From CAKSHC01 sp045594545 (GTDB lineage Bacteria; Bacillota; Clostridia; Oscillospirales; UMGS1783), in contig JAZNYQ010000093.1 of assembly GCA_045594545.1 (NCBI GenBank), forward strand, positions 1-62,386: a DNA stretch of 62,386 nt. Direction: 5' to 3'. The notes under the pieces were generated by a model. That model was not told the origin of the DNA, did not search any database, and worked only from the letters and a program-made list of their open reading frames with translations. Below, piece after piece: positions 32,639 through 41,356 of this stretch (position 1 is its first letter; the number at the start of each line of letters is the position of its first letter). The position numbers and the translations under genes were made by a program.

Positions 32639-34114
32639 TTATAATGAAAAAGTATCGGTATTTTCTTGCGGTTTTATCGTCACATCCTTGGGTGGGATCA
32701 CGCGAATCGTGCAATTTTCCACGCCGAGAGCGGCACAGGCATCCCGAATATGCTTTTGCGTTTCCGGACGGCAAGCCAGATCGTATTCCGATTTTGCGGT
32801 TGCATATAATAGCAATTCGTTATTCGTAAGGGAGCCTTTTTGAGGAATACAAAAGCGTATATTCGGCATTTTAATTCCGGCCAACATTTTCTTGTAAAAG
32901 TCCTCATTTCCAGCCGGCGTTTCCTGCGGTGGGGCCGACGGTTTTGACTCCATCGGTTTTGGATTCTCTTTTTTCTCGGGTGTTGGCACAGGAGTAGGGG
33001 TAGGCGTTGTCGTAGTTGCCGTGACTTCCGGTTCGGATATTTGCGGGCGGCACAGACGGATCAGACTCATTTGTGCCACGGTAAGATTTCCGTTGTTCTT
33101 GGCGGTGCCGGCAATGGCTTTTGTTAACTGATCGATGCAATAGAAAATATAGTCGCAAGACAAGGAATCTGCCATTTGACAGAGCAACTCTCGCTCTTCC
33201 CCACTGCGTCTGACACAATCAGCAGCATTCATCTTAATTAAAAGCAGATCCCGATAACAACCGATCATTTCACTCATCAGGGTATCCATGCGTTTGGATG
33301 TCGCATAAAAGCCATCCAGACACAGCATGGCTTTGGCAATATCATGATTGGCACAGGCGCCGATCAATTCCAACAGTTCTTCACAACCGACGATGCCAAC
33401 GGTTTCCAATACAGTTTCACGGCTTACCGTGCCTGCCGTTTGGCATTGTTCCAAAATGGACAAGGCATCACGCATGGCGCCATCCGCCAATAGGGCGATC
33501 ATTTCTGCCGCCTGTGGCTCGAGTACGATATTTTCATGCTGTGCGACTTGATTAAGACGAGAGGTTATGACGGAAACAGGCAAGCGCTTAAAGTCAAATC
33601 TTTGGCAACGGGATAGGATGGTGGCCGGAATTTTCTGCACCTCCGTTGTAGCCAAAATAAAGACAACATATTCGGGGGGTTCTTCCAATGTTTTTAACAG
33701 CGCATTAAAGGCATTATTGGTCATCATCTGAACCTCGTCGATGATATACACTTTACGCTTACCGACGGAGGGGGCATATATAACTTCATCAATAATAGAC
33801 CGAATATCTTCGACACGACTTTTACTGGCCGCATCGATTTCCACAACATCGTACAGGCTTTCCTGCTCAAACAGGCGACAGTTTTCACAGGCATTACACG
33901 GCTCTCCGTTTTGGGGCGATAAGCAGTTAACGGCCTTGGCTAATATTTTAGCGCAAGTGGTTTTACCCGTTCCGCGGGTGCCGGTAAACAGATAAGCATG
34001 TCCGATCTTCTCTTGCTGAATCTGATTTTTTAATGTGCCGGTGACATGATCTTGGCCAAACACATCATCAAATTTTGTAGGACGCCATTTACGGTACAAA
34101 GCTTGATATTCCAA
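32639..34114 (-). CDS. dnaX: DNA polymerase III subunits gamma and tau
   Basis: Clamp-loader ATPase, 491 aa. Walker A GTRGTGKTT (46-54), a four-cysteine zinc module (about 65-83, CLSPQNGEPC/CENC), Walker B VYIIDEVQMM, sensor SRC (LSRCQRF), then domain III (about 205-370). A low-complexity threonine/proline linker (about 375-410) leads to a short tau-like tail. No programmed-frameshift heptamer was noticed. It lies next to the SRP RNA gene, as in many Firmicutes. Confidence 0.95.
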   Translation of the reverse strand: MEYQALYRKWRPTKFDDVFGQDHVTGTLKNQIQQEKIGHAYLFTGTRGTGKTTCAKILAKAVNCLSPQNGEPCNACENCRLFEQESLYDVVEIDAASKSRVEDIRSIIDEVIYAPSVGKRKVYIIDEVQMMTNNAFNALLKTLEEPPEYVVFILATTEVQKIPATILSRCQRFDFKRLPVSVITSRLNQVAQHENIVLEPQAAEMIALLADGAMRDALSILEQCQTAGTVSRETVLETVGIVGCEELLELIGACANHDIAKAMLCLDGFYATSKRMDTLMSEMIGCYRDLLLIKMNAADCVRRSGEERELLCQMADSLSCDYIFYCIDQLTKAIAGTAKNNGNLTVAQMSLIRLCRPQISEPEVTATTTTPTPTPVPTPEKKENPKPMESKPSAPPQETPAGNEDFYKKMLAGIKMPNIRFCIPQKGSLTNNELLLYATAKSEYDLACRPETQKHIRDACAALGVENCTIRVIPPKDVTIKPQENTDTFSL

Positions 34115-34140
34115 ATCGTCACCACCTAAAATTAAATAGA

Positions 34141-34242
34141 ATAAGGCAGGGTACCTACTGCACCCGGAACGAACTGCTTAATGCTGCTCGGTTCCCCGCC
34201 TGACATGGTTCACAGACATCCGCCGCGTAGGACCTGCCTTAT
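34141..34242 (-). ncRNA. ffs: Signal recognition particle RNA (small bacterial type)
   Basis: Minus-strand RNA of about 100 nt between rpe and dnaX. The ends pair (ATAAGGCAGG with CCTGCCTTAT). The apical part has the conserved SRP domain IV signature: TGTCAGG, then GGAA, then GAGCAGCA (within about 34182-34205), forming the asymmetric-loop and tetraloop binding site of Ffh M domain. A strong promoter lies 5-30 nt upstream. No Alu-domain, so it is the 4.5S-like short form. Confidence 0.93.
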
Positions 34243-34246
34243 TTAT

Positions 34247-34275
34247 ATTATACAATATTATAATTGGAATTTCAA
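34247..34275 (-). promoter_or_regulatory. SigA-type promoter of SRP RNA
   Basis: On the minus strand TTGAAA (34275-34270), 17 bp, TATAAT (34252-34247). It lies just downstream of the rpe stop on the same strand and predicts a start close to 34240. Confidence 0.85.
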
Positions 34276-34278
34276 TAC

Positions 34279-34935
34279 TTATTTTCGGTTCACGCCATTA
34301 AAAAATTCTACCGCTTTCGCTACATCTTCAGCACAGAAAACCGAACTGCCTGCTACCAGAACATCCACACCGGCATCGACAAGACTTTGAGCATTTTCCT
34401 GATTTACACCGCCGTCAACCTCAATCAGGTAGGAATACCCTTTTTCTTTGCGCTGGCTGTCCAGCCACTCGATTTTCGGCAGCATATCGGGCATGAATTT
34501 TTGACCGCCGAATCCCGGCTCTACCGTCATGATCAAAACCATATCAATCCGGCTCAAATAGGGCTGGCATACTTCGATTGGGGTGCCCGGTTTTACAGTA
34601 AGCGCGACACGGATTCCATGTGATTTAATCTTATCTATGCATAGTTGGATATCTTTTGTGCTTTCTACATGAACCGTAATGATATCCGCACCGGCTTTAG
34701 CAAAATCATCAATATACCGTTCCGGTTCTTCAATCATCAAATGCACATCAAAGACAGCGCTTGACGTGGGTCGCAAAGACTTAACGATGCACGGACCAAG
34801 GGTGATATTCGGGACAAACCTACCATCCATGACATCAATATGCAGATACTCCGCACCGGCATCCTGTACTTTTTTGCAGTCTCGGGCTAAATTTGCGAAA
34901 TCCGCTGATAAAATTGAAGGGGCAACGATAGCCAT
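34279..34935 (-). CDS. rpe: Ribulose-phosphate 3-epimerase
   Basis: TIM-barrel epimerase of the pentose phosphate pathway, 218 aa. SILSADFANL (N-terminus), HIDVMDGRFVPNITLG (metal-binding histidine and aspartate), MTVEPGFGGQKF and EVDGGVN give the full catalytic set. It precedes the SRP RNA and follows a HAD phosphatase by 13 nt. Confidence 0.95.
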   Translation of the reverse strand: MAIVAPSILSADFANLARDCKKVQDAGAEYLHIDVMDGRFVPNITLGPCIVKSLRPTSSAVFDVHLMIEEPERYIDDFAKAGADIITVHVESTKDIQLCIDKIKSHGIRVALTVKPGTPIEVCQPYLSRIDMVLIMTVEPGFGGQKFMPDMLPKIEWLDSQRKEKGYSYLIEVDGGVNQENAQSLVDAGVDVLVAGSSVFCAEDVAKAVEFFNGVNRK

Positions 34936-34948
34936 TTTTGTTCTCCTG

Positions 34949-35599
34949 TTATTTAATAAAATTTAATATATCTTTAGGCTTATGCGCGATAACATCGGCA
35001 CCTGCGTGCTGTAGCTCTTCTGCGCCGCGATATCCCCATGCGCAACCGATACACGAAATACCGGCGTTATGAGCGGTAAACACATCCACGTCACTATCCC
35101 CAATAAAGACAGCTTCAGCAGGAGTTTGGGTGTGTGAAGCAATAATTTTATTCAGATATGTAGGGTTTGGCTTTAACGGATAGCCGTTGCCTGCGCCGTA
35201 AATGCCGCAAAACGGGATATCCGGCAATAATTTATGACAAAGCACAAGCGAGTGTTCTTCAGTTTTATTTGATAATACGGCAATTTTAACACCCATTTGA
35301 GCCATAACCTGAAGCGCGTCACGGATACCGGCATATGGATAGGTTTTATCGGCATAATGAGCGCTATAGGTTTCATGATAAATACGGCACATATCCTGAA
35401 ACTGTTCTTCATTGTCAAAATCGGGCGGAAGAATTCGGCGAAGGGATGTTTGAAATCCGTTTCCAATCGCTTTACCAAACCGATCCGGCGGGCACGGAGT
35501 ATAGCCGTACGCGGTTACCGCCTTATTAAATGCCGGCAAAAGATCCGGTTGGGTATTTAGAAGGGTTCCATCCAAGTCAAAAACAGCTAATTTATACAT
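34949..35599 (-). CDS. HAD-family phosphatase (Gph/PpaX-like)
   Basis: 216 aa from the ATG at 35599; GGGTG upstream fits, while the open frame begins four codons earlier at a TTG. HAD motif I DLDGTLLNT (D7, D9), motif II LSNKT, lysine in PLKPNPTY and motif III FIGDSDVD are present, with an alpha-helical cap between I and II. This is the phosphoglycolate phosphatase / pyrophosphatase PpaX group; substrate is not determinable. Confidence 0.88.
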   Translation of the reverse strand: MYKLAVFDLDGTLLNTQPDLLPAFNKAVTAYGYTPCPPDRFGKAIGNGFQTSLRRILPPDFDNEEQFQDMCRIYHETYSAHYADKTYPYAGIRDALQVMAQMGVKIAVLSNKTEEHSLVLCHKLLPDIPFCGIYGAGNGYPLKPNPTYLNKIIASHTQTPAEAVFIGDSDVDVFTAHNAGISCIGCAWGYRGAEELQHAGADVIAHKPKDILNFIK

Positions 35600-35629
35600 T
35601 TTTACACCCAAAATAATAGTTTCAAGGTA

Positions 35630-35635
35630 TTATAA
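35630..35635 (-). promoter_or_regulatory. Extended -10 promoter element for HAD-rpe
   Basis: On the minus strand TGTTATAAT, i.e. a perfect TATAAT (35635-35630) with the TGn extension. The -35 is weak (CTTTTC at 17 bp). TSS about 25 nt from the HAD ATG. Confidence 0.6.
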
Positions 35636-35658
35636 CACAATTAAATTGAAAAGAAAAG

Positions 35659-35687
35659 TTGATTTATTAAAATTTTTCATGTATAAT
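35659..35687 (+). promoter_or_regulatory. SigA-type promoter of carD-ispD-ispF
   Basis: TTGATT (35659-35664), 17 bp, TATAAT (35682-35687). Divergent from the HAD-rpe promoter. Confidence 0.8.
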
Positions 35688-35712
35688 ATGAATAGAGATT
35701 CTACAGAAAGGT

Positions 35713-36198
35713 ATGGACAAACCCATGTATGCAATAGGTGACAAGGTAGTATGTCCGATGCATGGCGCCGGAGTCATTGAGCAAATTGAAACACGCTCGA
35801 TCAATGATACGGATCAGCAATATTATGTAGTTTCCCTTTTCCTGGGAAACATTAAGATCATGGTGCCTGTTGCAAAAGAATCCACGCAAATTCGTACGGT
35901 TACCCACAAAGAACATGCGCGTGAAATATTAAATGCATTGCATGACTTGGAGACAGAGCAAAATAGTAACTGGTCGAAGCGTTATCGCGAGAACATGGAC
36001 AAGCTGAAAACCGGAGATTTGATTGAAACGGCAAAAGTATTTAAGAGTTTAGTTTTGCGCAACAAAGAGAAGACATTATCTGCCGGAGAGAGAAAGATGC
36101 TTCACAGTGCAAAGCAAATTCTCATGAGTGAACTTATGATTGCTTTAGATACGGAATTTGCCGATCTGGAACGTGATATATATAATGCCATAGGTTAA
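35713..36198 (+). CDS. carD: CarD-family transcription regulator
   Basis: 161 aa. An N-terminal Tudor-like RNA-polymerase interacting domain (MYAIGDKVVCPMHGAGVIE, YYVVSL) and a helical C-terminal DNA-binding domain (about 65-161), as in CarD/CdnL, which bind the RNAP beta subunit and stabilise open complexes. Two ATGs compete: 35713 (SD AGAAAGG only 1 nt away) and 35725 (12-13 nt away, matching the family N-terminus). It heads the ispD-ispF unit and the genes are in the order typical of Clostridia. Confidence 0.88.
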   Translation: MDKPMYAIGDKVVCPMHGAGVIEQIETRSINDTDQQYYVVSLFLGNIKIMVPVAKESTQIRTVTHKEHAREILNALHDLETEQNSNWSKRYRENMDKLKTGDLIETAKVFKSLVLRNKEKTLSAGERKMLHSAKQILMSELMIALDTEFADLERDIYNAIG

Positions 36199-36210
36199 GC
36201 CCTATGGCAT
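36185..36210 (+). other. Hairpin across the carD stop codon
   Basis: Perfect 10-bp stem ATGCCATAGG / CCTATGGCAT with a 6-nt loop containing the TAA stop. No T-run follows, so it may partly attenuate transcription or stabilise mRNA between carD and ispD. Confidence 0.45.
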
Positions 36211-36232
36211 TCCTTATAAGGAGTGAAACAAA

Positions 36233-36910
36233 TTGCAACACCAAAAAACGTGCGCAATCCTTGTTGCCGCAGGGAAAAGCACACGCATGGGCACAGATAA
36301 GCAACGGATCCATATCGGAACAAAAACAGTTATCGAGCATTGCTTGGAAAATTTTCAGGCAGCCAAACATATCGATAGCATAGTTATCGTTACCGGTAAA
36401 GATTCCATTGAATACATGACTTCTATCGCCCCGTCAAAGGTATGGGCTGTTGTAGAGGGTGGCAATAGTCGTCAACAATCGGTAATTCTTGGGCTACAGG
36501 CAGTACCGTCAGATGTTACATTTATCGCCGTGCATGATGGCGCTCGTCCCTTTGCCTCCCCCGCCTTGATTGATGAGATATGCGAATGTGCATACCGATT
36601 CGGAGCGGCCGTTCCGGTTGTCCCGATTACCAGCACGGTAAAGGTCATTGATGATTGCGACAGGATCGTTTCAACAGTAGATCGGGATTCTCTACGTTTG
36701 GTTCAGACACCACAAGTATTTAATCTGCAACAATACAAACACGCATTAGCGGATGCGGTTGATCTGGATTTTACAGATGATTGTCAATTGTTTGAAAAGA
36801 TGAATCTGCCAATTGTCTGCGTAAAAGGTGACGAGAAAAACATAAAAATTACAACACCGGATGATATACTATTAGCACAATTGATTCAACAAAGGATGGA
36901 TGAGACATGA
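36233..36910 (+). CDS. ispD: 2-C-methyl-D-erythritol 4-phosphate cytidylyltransferase
   Basis: Third enzyme of the MEP isoprenoid pathway, 225 aa. The nucleotide-binding signature LVAAGKSTRMG (about 11-21), AVHDGARPF (aspartate D metal ligand) and the ITTPDD end are conserved. The start is a TTG at 36233 with AAGGAG 9 nt upstream; no in-frame ATG precedes the signature. Overlaps ispF by ATGA, so MEP enzymes 3 and 5 are co-expressed with carD. Confidence 0.93.
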   Translation: MQHQKTCAILVAAGKSTRMGTDKQRIHIGTKTVIEHCLENFQAAKHIDSIVIVTGKDSIEYMTSIAPSKVWAVVEGGNSRQQSVILGLQAVPSDVTFIAVHDGARPFASPALIDEICECAYRFGAAVPVVPITSTVKVIDDCDRIVSTVDRDSLRLVQTPQVFNLQQYKHALADAVDLDFTDDCQLFEKMNLPIVCVKGDEKNIKITTPDDILLAQLIQQRMDET

Positions 36911-37380
36911 GGATTGGAATCGGATATGATGTGCATCGGTTGGCAGAAGGACGCTCTTTAATTCTGGGGGGTGTGGAAATTCCGCATCGTGTGGGATTGC
37001 AGGGTCATTCGGATGCCGATGTCTTGGTTCACGCCATTATGGATGCCATGCTTGGTGCGTTAGCATTGGGTGATATTGGAAAGCATTTTCCGGATTCTGA
37101 TGATAAATACAAAGGAATATCCAGTATGATTTTGTTGAAACATTGCCAAGCATTAATTCAGCAACATGGCTATCGTATCGGTAATGTAGATGCTACGATC
37201 ATTGCGCAGGCTCCTAAGCTCTCCCCTTTCATTGCGCAGATGCGTCAATCGATCGCTGAATCGCTTTGTGTGGATATCGATCAAATAAGTATAAAGGCCA
37301 CAACCGAAGAAAAACTTGGCTTCACGGGAGCTGAGCTGGGAATCAGTGCGCAGGCGGTTGTTTTACTTGAAAAAAGATAA
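36907..37380 (+). CDS. ispF: 2-C-methyl-D-erythritol 2,4-cyclodiphosphate synthase
   Basis: Fifth enzyme of the MEP pathway, 157 aa. Zinc ligands D8 and H10 (GYDVHRL) and H42 (GHSDADV) are seen, with IGKHFPDSD and the ATTEEKLGFTGAELG CDP-binding end. Translationally coupled to ispD. No terminator directly follows; the pduL promoter starts 8 nt later. Confidence 0.96.
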   Translation: MRIGIGYDVHRLAEGRSLILGGVEIPHRVGLQGHSDADVLVHAIMDAMLGALALGDIGKHFPDSDDKYKGISSMILLKHCQALIQQHGYRIGNVDATIIAQAPKLSPFIAQMRQSIAESLCVDIDQISIKATTEEKLGFTGAELGISAQAVVLLEKR

Positions 37381-37387
37381 AAACATG

Positions 37388-37416
37388 TTGCAAAATCAAG
37401 ACAAAAAATGTAAAAT
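37388..37416 (+). promoter_or_regulatory. SigA-type promoter of pduL
   Basis: TTGCAA (37388-37393), 17 bp, TAAAAT (37411-37416), followed by AAGGAG before the ATG. Confidence 0.75.
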
Positions 37417-37449
37417 AGACATATATTAAAAAATAAGGAGAATTTCACG

Positions 37450-38019
37450 ATGAACGAAATCAATATTGAAACATCTGCAAGACATATCCATGTATCTGCG
37501 GCAGATCTGGAGAAGCTGTTTGGTGCCGGATATGAATTGACCCCGAAGAAGGATCTTTCGCAACCCGGTCAGTATGCTTGTAATGAAAAGGTTACCGTTA
37601 AGGGACCGAAAGGTGAGCTGAAAATGAGCATTCTCGGTCCTACCAGAAAACAGACTCAGGTTGAGATTTCCTTAACTGATGCTCGTGCAATCGGACTGAA
37701 GGTTCCCATTCGCGAATCGGGCGATCTGGCGGGAAGTGCCGGATGCGTTATTGTTGGTCCTGCCGGTGAGGTTACCATCGAGGAAGGTGTTGTTGCGGCA
37801 AAGCGTCACATTCATCTGTCTGTGGACGAAGCGGCGGAATTGAACGTTACGGATAAGCAAATCGTTAAAGTGCAGATTGATTCGAAAGAGCGTTCTATTA
37901 TTTTTGGTGATGTTGTGGTACGTGTCAACAAAGATTATCGCAACGCTATGCATATTGATACCGATGAATCCAATGCGGCTTGCTTGGATGGCACGGAAAA
38001 AGGTACAATTCTGAAATAA
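37450..38019 (+). CDS. pduL: Phosphate propanoyltransferase / PduL-type phosphotransacylase
   Basis: Interconverts acyl-CoA and acyl phosphate with free CoA release. 189 aa with two beta-barrel halves: SARHIHVS (about 8-15) and AKRHIHLS (about 117-124) provide the dinuclear-zinc histidines of the PduL family. The N-terminus starts straight into the domain, so there is no microcompartment-targeting peptide, and no other pdu/eut gene is near. It probably replaces the Pta phosphotransacetylase in fermentative acetate formation (inference). Confidence 0.9.
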   Translation: MNEINIETSARHIHVSAADLEKLFGAGYELTPKKDLSQPGQYACNEKVTVKGPKGELKMSILGPTRKQTQVEISLTDARAIGLKVPIRESGDLAGSAGCVIVGPAGEVTIEEGVVAAKRHIHLSVDEAAELNVTDKQIVKVQIDSKERSIIFGDVVVRVNKDYRNAMHIDTDESNAACLDGTEKGTILK

Positions 38020-38025
38020 ATGATT

Positions 38026-38056
38026 ATAATCCCCTATTTGCATAGGGGATTATTTT
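38026..38056 (+). terminator. Terminator after pduL
   Basis: Perfect 12-bp stem ATAATCCCCTAT / ATAGGGGATTAT with 4-nt loop, followed by TTT. The SGNH gene starts 15 nt later. Confidence 0.8.
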
Positions 38057-38070
38057 AAAAGGTGTTATTC

Positions 38071-39342
38071 ATGAAAAAATATATAACAGCCCTATTGATT
38101 TTCATTTTATTATTCTCTTGTATCCCTGTGATGGCCAATTCATCAACATTAGTAACCATTATGAATTGTGATACGGGACGGTTAATTACCGATTCGAATG
38201 GAAATACACAATTCAATATGACACAGGAAAATGATATGACATATTTTACCGATGCAGATGGAAAATATTTGGATTTATCCGGTAATCGTGTAGAGTTATC
38301 CAATCGTTCGGTTTCCTATTTTGTTACGACATTATCCATGAATCGTTCGCAAATTCAGCTATCAAATAAGAAATATGTATTTGATACCGATGACGGATCG
38401 TCAAATGAGGCAACGATTGCAACGGATAATAAGGGAACGGCCATTTCCTGTGCATGGTTTATTACTCCGATTGAAAATGGACGGCCGTTGCGTATTTTGT
38501 GTTTGGGGGATTCTTTGACATACGGTGTGGATTTGGATTTAGGCGGAACATCAAATCCTAGAGTTGCCTATCGACAAACACTTTCACGGAATTTGATCGA
38601 TTATTTTGGTTCGGTTGCTTTTGTAGGTAACGTAGACGAGTACACAACCACCATCAATGATCCCTATCTTTATCGCCATTCGGGATACAGCGGATATGTA
38701 ATTGAGGATGTATATCATGTTGATCAGCATCCGGGAATCAAACCCATGGTGGATGATATGATGGCAAAATATCAGCCGGATATTGTCATTATGATGCTGG
38801 GAACGAATGATCTGGGATTATCAATCATGACCGGAGACATTATTCCCCGATGGGAGAATCTTGTTCGACAGATTGAGGGACAATTGCCGGATAACGGTCT
38901 TATTCTGTGTGCCACCCTTCCCCCTCTTTTAAATTCCACAAAAGAACCTATGTTTAATGAAAAGATGCAGGCTCGACTTCGGGAATTGGCCAATGAAGGG
39001 CTGAAAATAGGTTTTGCCGACACGTATACCCCACTCATGGAAAATGAACGTGGATTTCTGAATGACGATGGTGTGCACTTTAATTACCGCGGATATGACG
39101 TAATGGGACAGGTGTTCACGCAGGCCATCGTAAGCGCATATGATTCATCCGGTAAAAAAATAACACCCAATCCGTTAATTCCGGCGGATCCTTATGCCGA
39201 ACCGTCTGAATCAAGCGGCTCATCGAGTAATTCAAACGTCCCTACTTCCCCATCATCGATTATATGGATTCTGATAGGTATAGGGATAGCCATTATTGCT
39301 GCCATCGTTGTTTTATTTTATGTTCTCAAGAAAAAAAGATAA
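38071..39342 (+). CDS. Membrane-anchored SGNH/GDSL hydrolase
   Basis: 423 aa. An N-terminal signal peptide (about 1-23, AxA-like MANSS), an extra beta-rich segment (about 24-135), then an SGNH domain with GDSLTYG (catalytic serine, block I, about 145), SGYSGY (block II glycine), LGTNDLG (block III asparagine) and DGVHFNYRGY (block V aspartate-histidine). A serine-rich linker and a C-terminal membrane helix followed by KKKR anchor it on the outer face. Likely an extracellular esterase acting on acetylated cell-wall or plant glycans (inference). The ATG at 38071 has AAAGGTG upstream. Confidence 0.88.
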   Translation: MKKYITALLIFILLFSCIPVMANSSTLVTIMNCDTGRLITDSNGNTQFNMTQENDMTYFTDADGKYLDLSGNRVELSNRSVSYFVTTLSMNRSQIQLSNKKYVFDTDDGSSNEATIATDNKGTAISCAWFITPIENGRPLRILCLGDSLTYGVDLDLGGTSNPRVAYRQTLSRNLIDYFGSVAFVGNVDEYTTTINDPYLYRHSGYSGYVIEDVYHVDQHPGIKPMVDDMMAKYQPDIVIMMLGTNDLGLSIMTGDIIPRWENLVRQIEGQLPDNGLILCATLPPLLNSTKEPMFNEKMQARLRELANEGLKIGFADTYTPLMENERGFLNDDGVHFNYRGYDVMGQVFTQAIVSAYDSSGKKITPNPLIPADPYAEPSESSGSSSNSNVPTSPSSIIWILIGIGIAIIAAIVVLFYVLKKKR

Positions 39343-39344
39343 AC

Positions 39345-39373
39345 AAAAGGATGCCGATTTGGCATCCTTTTTC
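39345..39373. terminator. Bidirectional terminator SGNH / ligA
   Basis: An 11-bp stem AAAAGGATGCC / GGCATCCTTTT (39345-39355 and 39361-39371) with 5-nt loop; T-run on both sides. Confidence 0.85.
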
Positions 39374-41350
39374 TTATTTGAGCATTTCCAGAAATTCGGT
39401 TTCGTTGATGACGGCAACGCCTAAAGTATTGGCCTTATCCAATTTACTACCGGCATCCTCTCCGGCTAAGACATAAGTTGTTTTTTTAGAAACAGATGAG
39501 GAAACCTTTCCGCCCTGTGCAATAATCAGTTCCGATGCTTGGTCACGGGTTAAATGCTCCAACTTGCCCGTTAAGACAAAAACAGCATTGGAAAAGCGAT
39601 TGCCAACCTGTTTGCGTTCATAGATCATAACCACGCCGACCTCTTGCAGTTTTTCGATGAGATTTTGCGATTCCTCTTGTGCGAAAAAGTTTTGAATACA
39701 AGTCGCAGTAATTGCGCCGACATCAGTTATATCTGTTAACTGCTCATGCGTAGCATTCATGACCGCACGGATATCGCCAAAGGTTTCGGCAAGCACTTTT
39801 GCCGCCTGTTTACCGACTTGGCGAATGCCGAGAGCAAAGATGACACGATCCAATCCGCCGGTCTTTGAACGTTCAATTGCTGAAACTAAATTTGAGGCAG
39901 ATTTTTCACCCATCCGCTCCAATCCAATCAGATCTTCCGTTTTGAGAAGGTACAGGTCTGAGGGGCGTTTCAGCAGGCCGGAAGCGATTAACTGTGAAAT
40001 CACAGCAGGGCCAAGGCCGTCAATATCCATGGCATCGCGAGAGCAAAAATGTTCGATATGACGCTGCAACTGTGCAGGGCATGATGGATTGACGCAACGA
40101 ACGGCTGCTTCATCTTCCTCTCTCACAACAGGACTGCCGCAAGAAGGACAATGGGTAGGCATGGTATACGGAACGCTGTTTGGCTGCCTTTTTTCTTTGG
40201 ATACCCCGACAACTTCCGGAATAATGTCGCCGGCCTTACGAACCTGAATAATATCCCCTACGCGAATATCTTTGGAAGTTATAAAATCGATATTATGCAG
40301 GGTAGCGCGTGAAACGGTGGTACCGGCAAGACGAATGGGATTAAAGTTCGCATTGGGGGTAAGAACGCCCGTACGTCCGACTTGGATTGTGATCTCGTTA
40401 AGCTGCGTTTCTTTTACTTCAGGGGGATATTTATAGGCCACTGCCCATTTGGGTACCTTAGAAGTTGTACCTAATCGTTCCCGCTGAGTAAAATCATCCA
40501 CTTTAATTACCGCACCGTCAATATCAAACGGCAAAGAATCTCGTGACTCCCCTAATTCTTTTATTTTATTAAGGACATCATCAAAGTTAGAAAATGGGCC
40601 GTAATAAGCATTGGTGGGAAAACCTAACTTTGATAAATATTGAAGAGTTTGGCTGTGTTTTTCCAAGGTAACGCCTTCGATTCGCTGTAAATTGAAGACA
40701 AGAATATCCAAATGACGCTGTGCACATATCTTTGAATCCAGTTGACGAAGAGAGCCTGCGGCAGCATTTCGAGGATTGGCAAAACAAGCCTGCCCCTCCG
40801 CTTCTCGCTTGGCGTTGATAGACTCAAAAACCTTTTTAGGCATATACACTTCACCGCGAACCTCTAACAGTGGGAGTGTTTCGGGCAGTGTCAAGGGAAT
40901 GGAGTGAATGGTCTTCATGTTTTCGGTTACATTTTCACCGGTAGCACCATCACCACGAGTAGAGCCAAGCGTAAAAACCCCGTTTTGATATTCAAGGCTG
41001 GCCGATAAGCCGTCAATTTTAGGCTCTAATATATACTGAGGATCCGATATTGTTTCTCTTACGCGACGGTCAAATTCCCGTAATTCATCAAAAGAAAACG
41101 CATCTTGTAACGACAGCATAGGGACGGCATGAGTTACCTGCTCAAACTTATCAAGAACAGCGCCACCAACACGTTTGGTTAACGAAGAGGCAGAAGCATA
41201 TTCGGGATATTGTTTTTCCAAGTCGGCCAATTCCCGAAGCATCATGTCGTACTCGTAATCGGATATTTCAGGAGCATCATCCGTGTAATATTTCTTGGCA
41301 TGATACTCCAATTGTTGATTTAATTGCATCATTTTCTTTTGAATGTCCAT
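39374..41350 (-). CDS. ligA: NAD-dependent DNA ligase
   Basis: 658 aa. The adenylation lysine is K111 in EPKIDG; a domain-Ia start, OB-fold, four-cysteine zinc finger (CPSCGSP and CVNPSCPAQ, about 405-430), helix-hairpin-helix repeats and a C-terminal BRCT domain (about 580-658) are in standard order. It follows yunB on the same strand (6-nt gap). Confidence 0.97.
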   Translation of the reverse strand: MDIQKKMMQLNQQLEYHAKKYYTDDAPEISDYEYDMMLRELADLEKQYPEYASASSLTKRVGGAVLDKFEQVTHAVPMLSLQDAFSFDELREFDRRVRETISDPQYILEPKIDGLSASLEYQNGVFTLGSTRGDGATGENVTENMKTIHSIPLTLPETLPLLEVRGEVYMPKKVFESINAKREAEGQACFANPRNAAAGSLRQLDSKICAQRHLDILVFNLQRIEGVTLEKHSQTLQYLSKLGFPTNAYYGPFSNFDDVLNKIKELGESRDSLPFDIDGAVIKVDDFTQRERLGTTSKVPKWAVAYKYPPEVKETQLNEITIQVGRTGVLTPNANFNPIRLAGTTVSRATLHNIDFITSKDIRVGDIIQVRKAGDIIPEVVGVSKEKRQPNSVPYTMPTHCPSCGSPVVREEDEAAVRCVNPSCPAQLQRHIEHFCSRDAMDIDGLGPAVISQLIASGLLKRPSDLYLLKTEDLIGLERMGEKSASNLVSAIERSKTGGLDRVIFALGIRQVGKQAAKVLAETFGDIRAVMNATHEQLTDITDVGAITATCIQNFFAQEESQNLIEKLQEVGVVMIYERKQVGNRFSNAVFVLTGKLEHLTRDQASELIIAQGGKVSSSVSKKTTYVLAGEDAGSKLDKANTLGVAVINETEFLEMLK

Positions 41351-41356
41351 CTTCTT

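Noticed and set aside
32639..34114. Programmed frameshift in dnaX producing gamma and tau
   Set aside because: No clear A/T slippery heptamer with a downstream stem noted; the ORF is read as one product.
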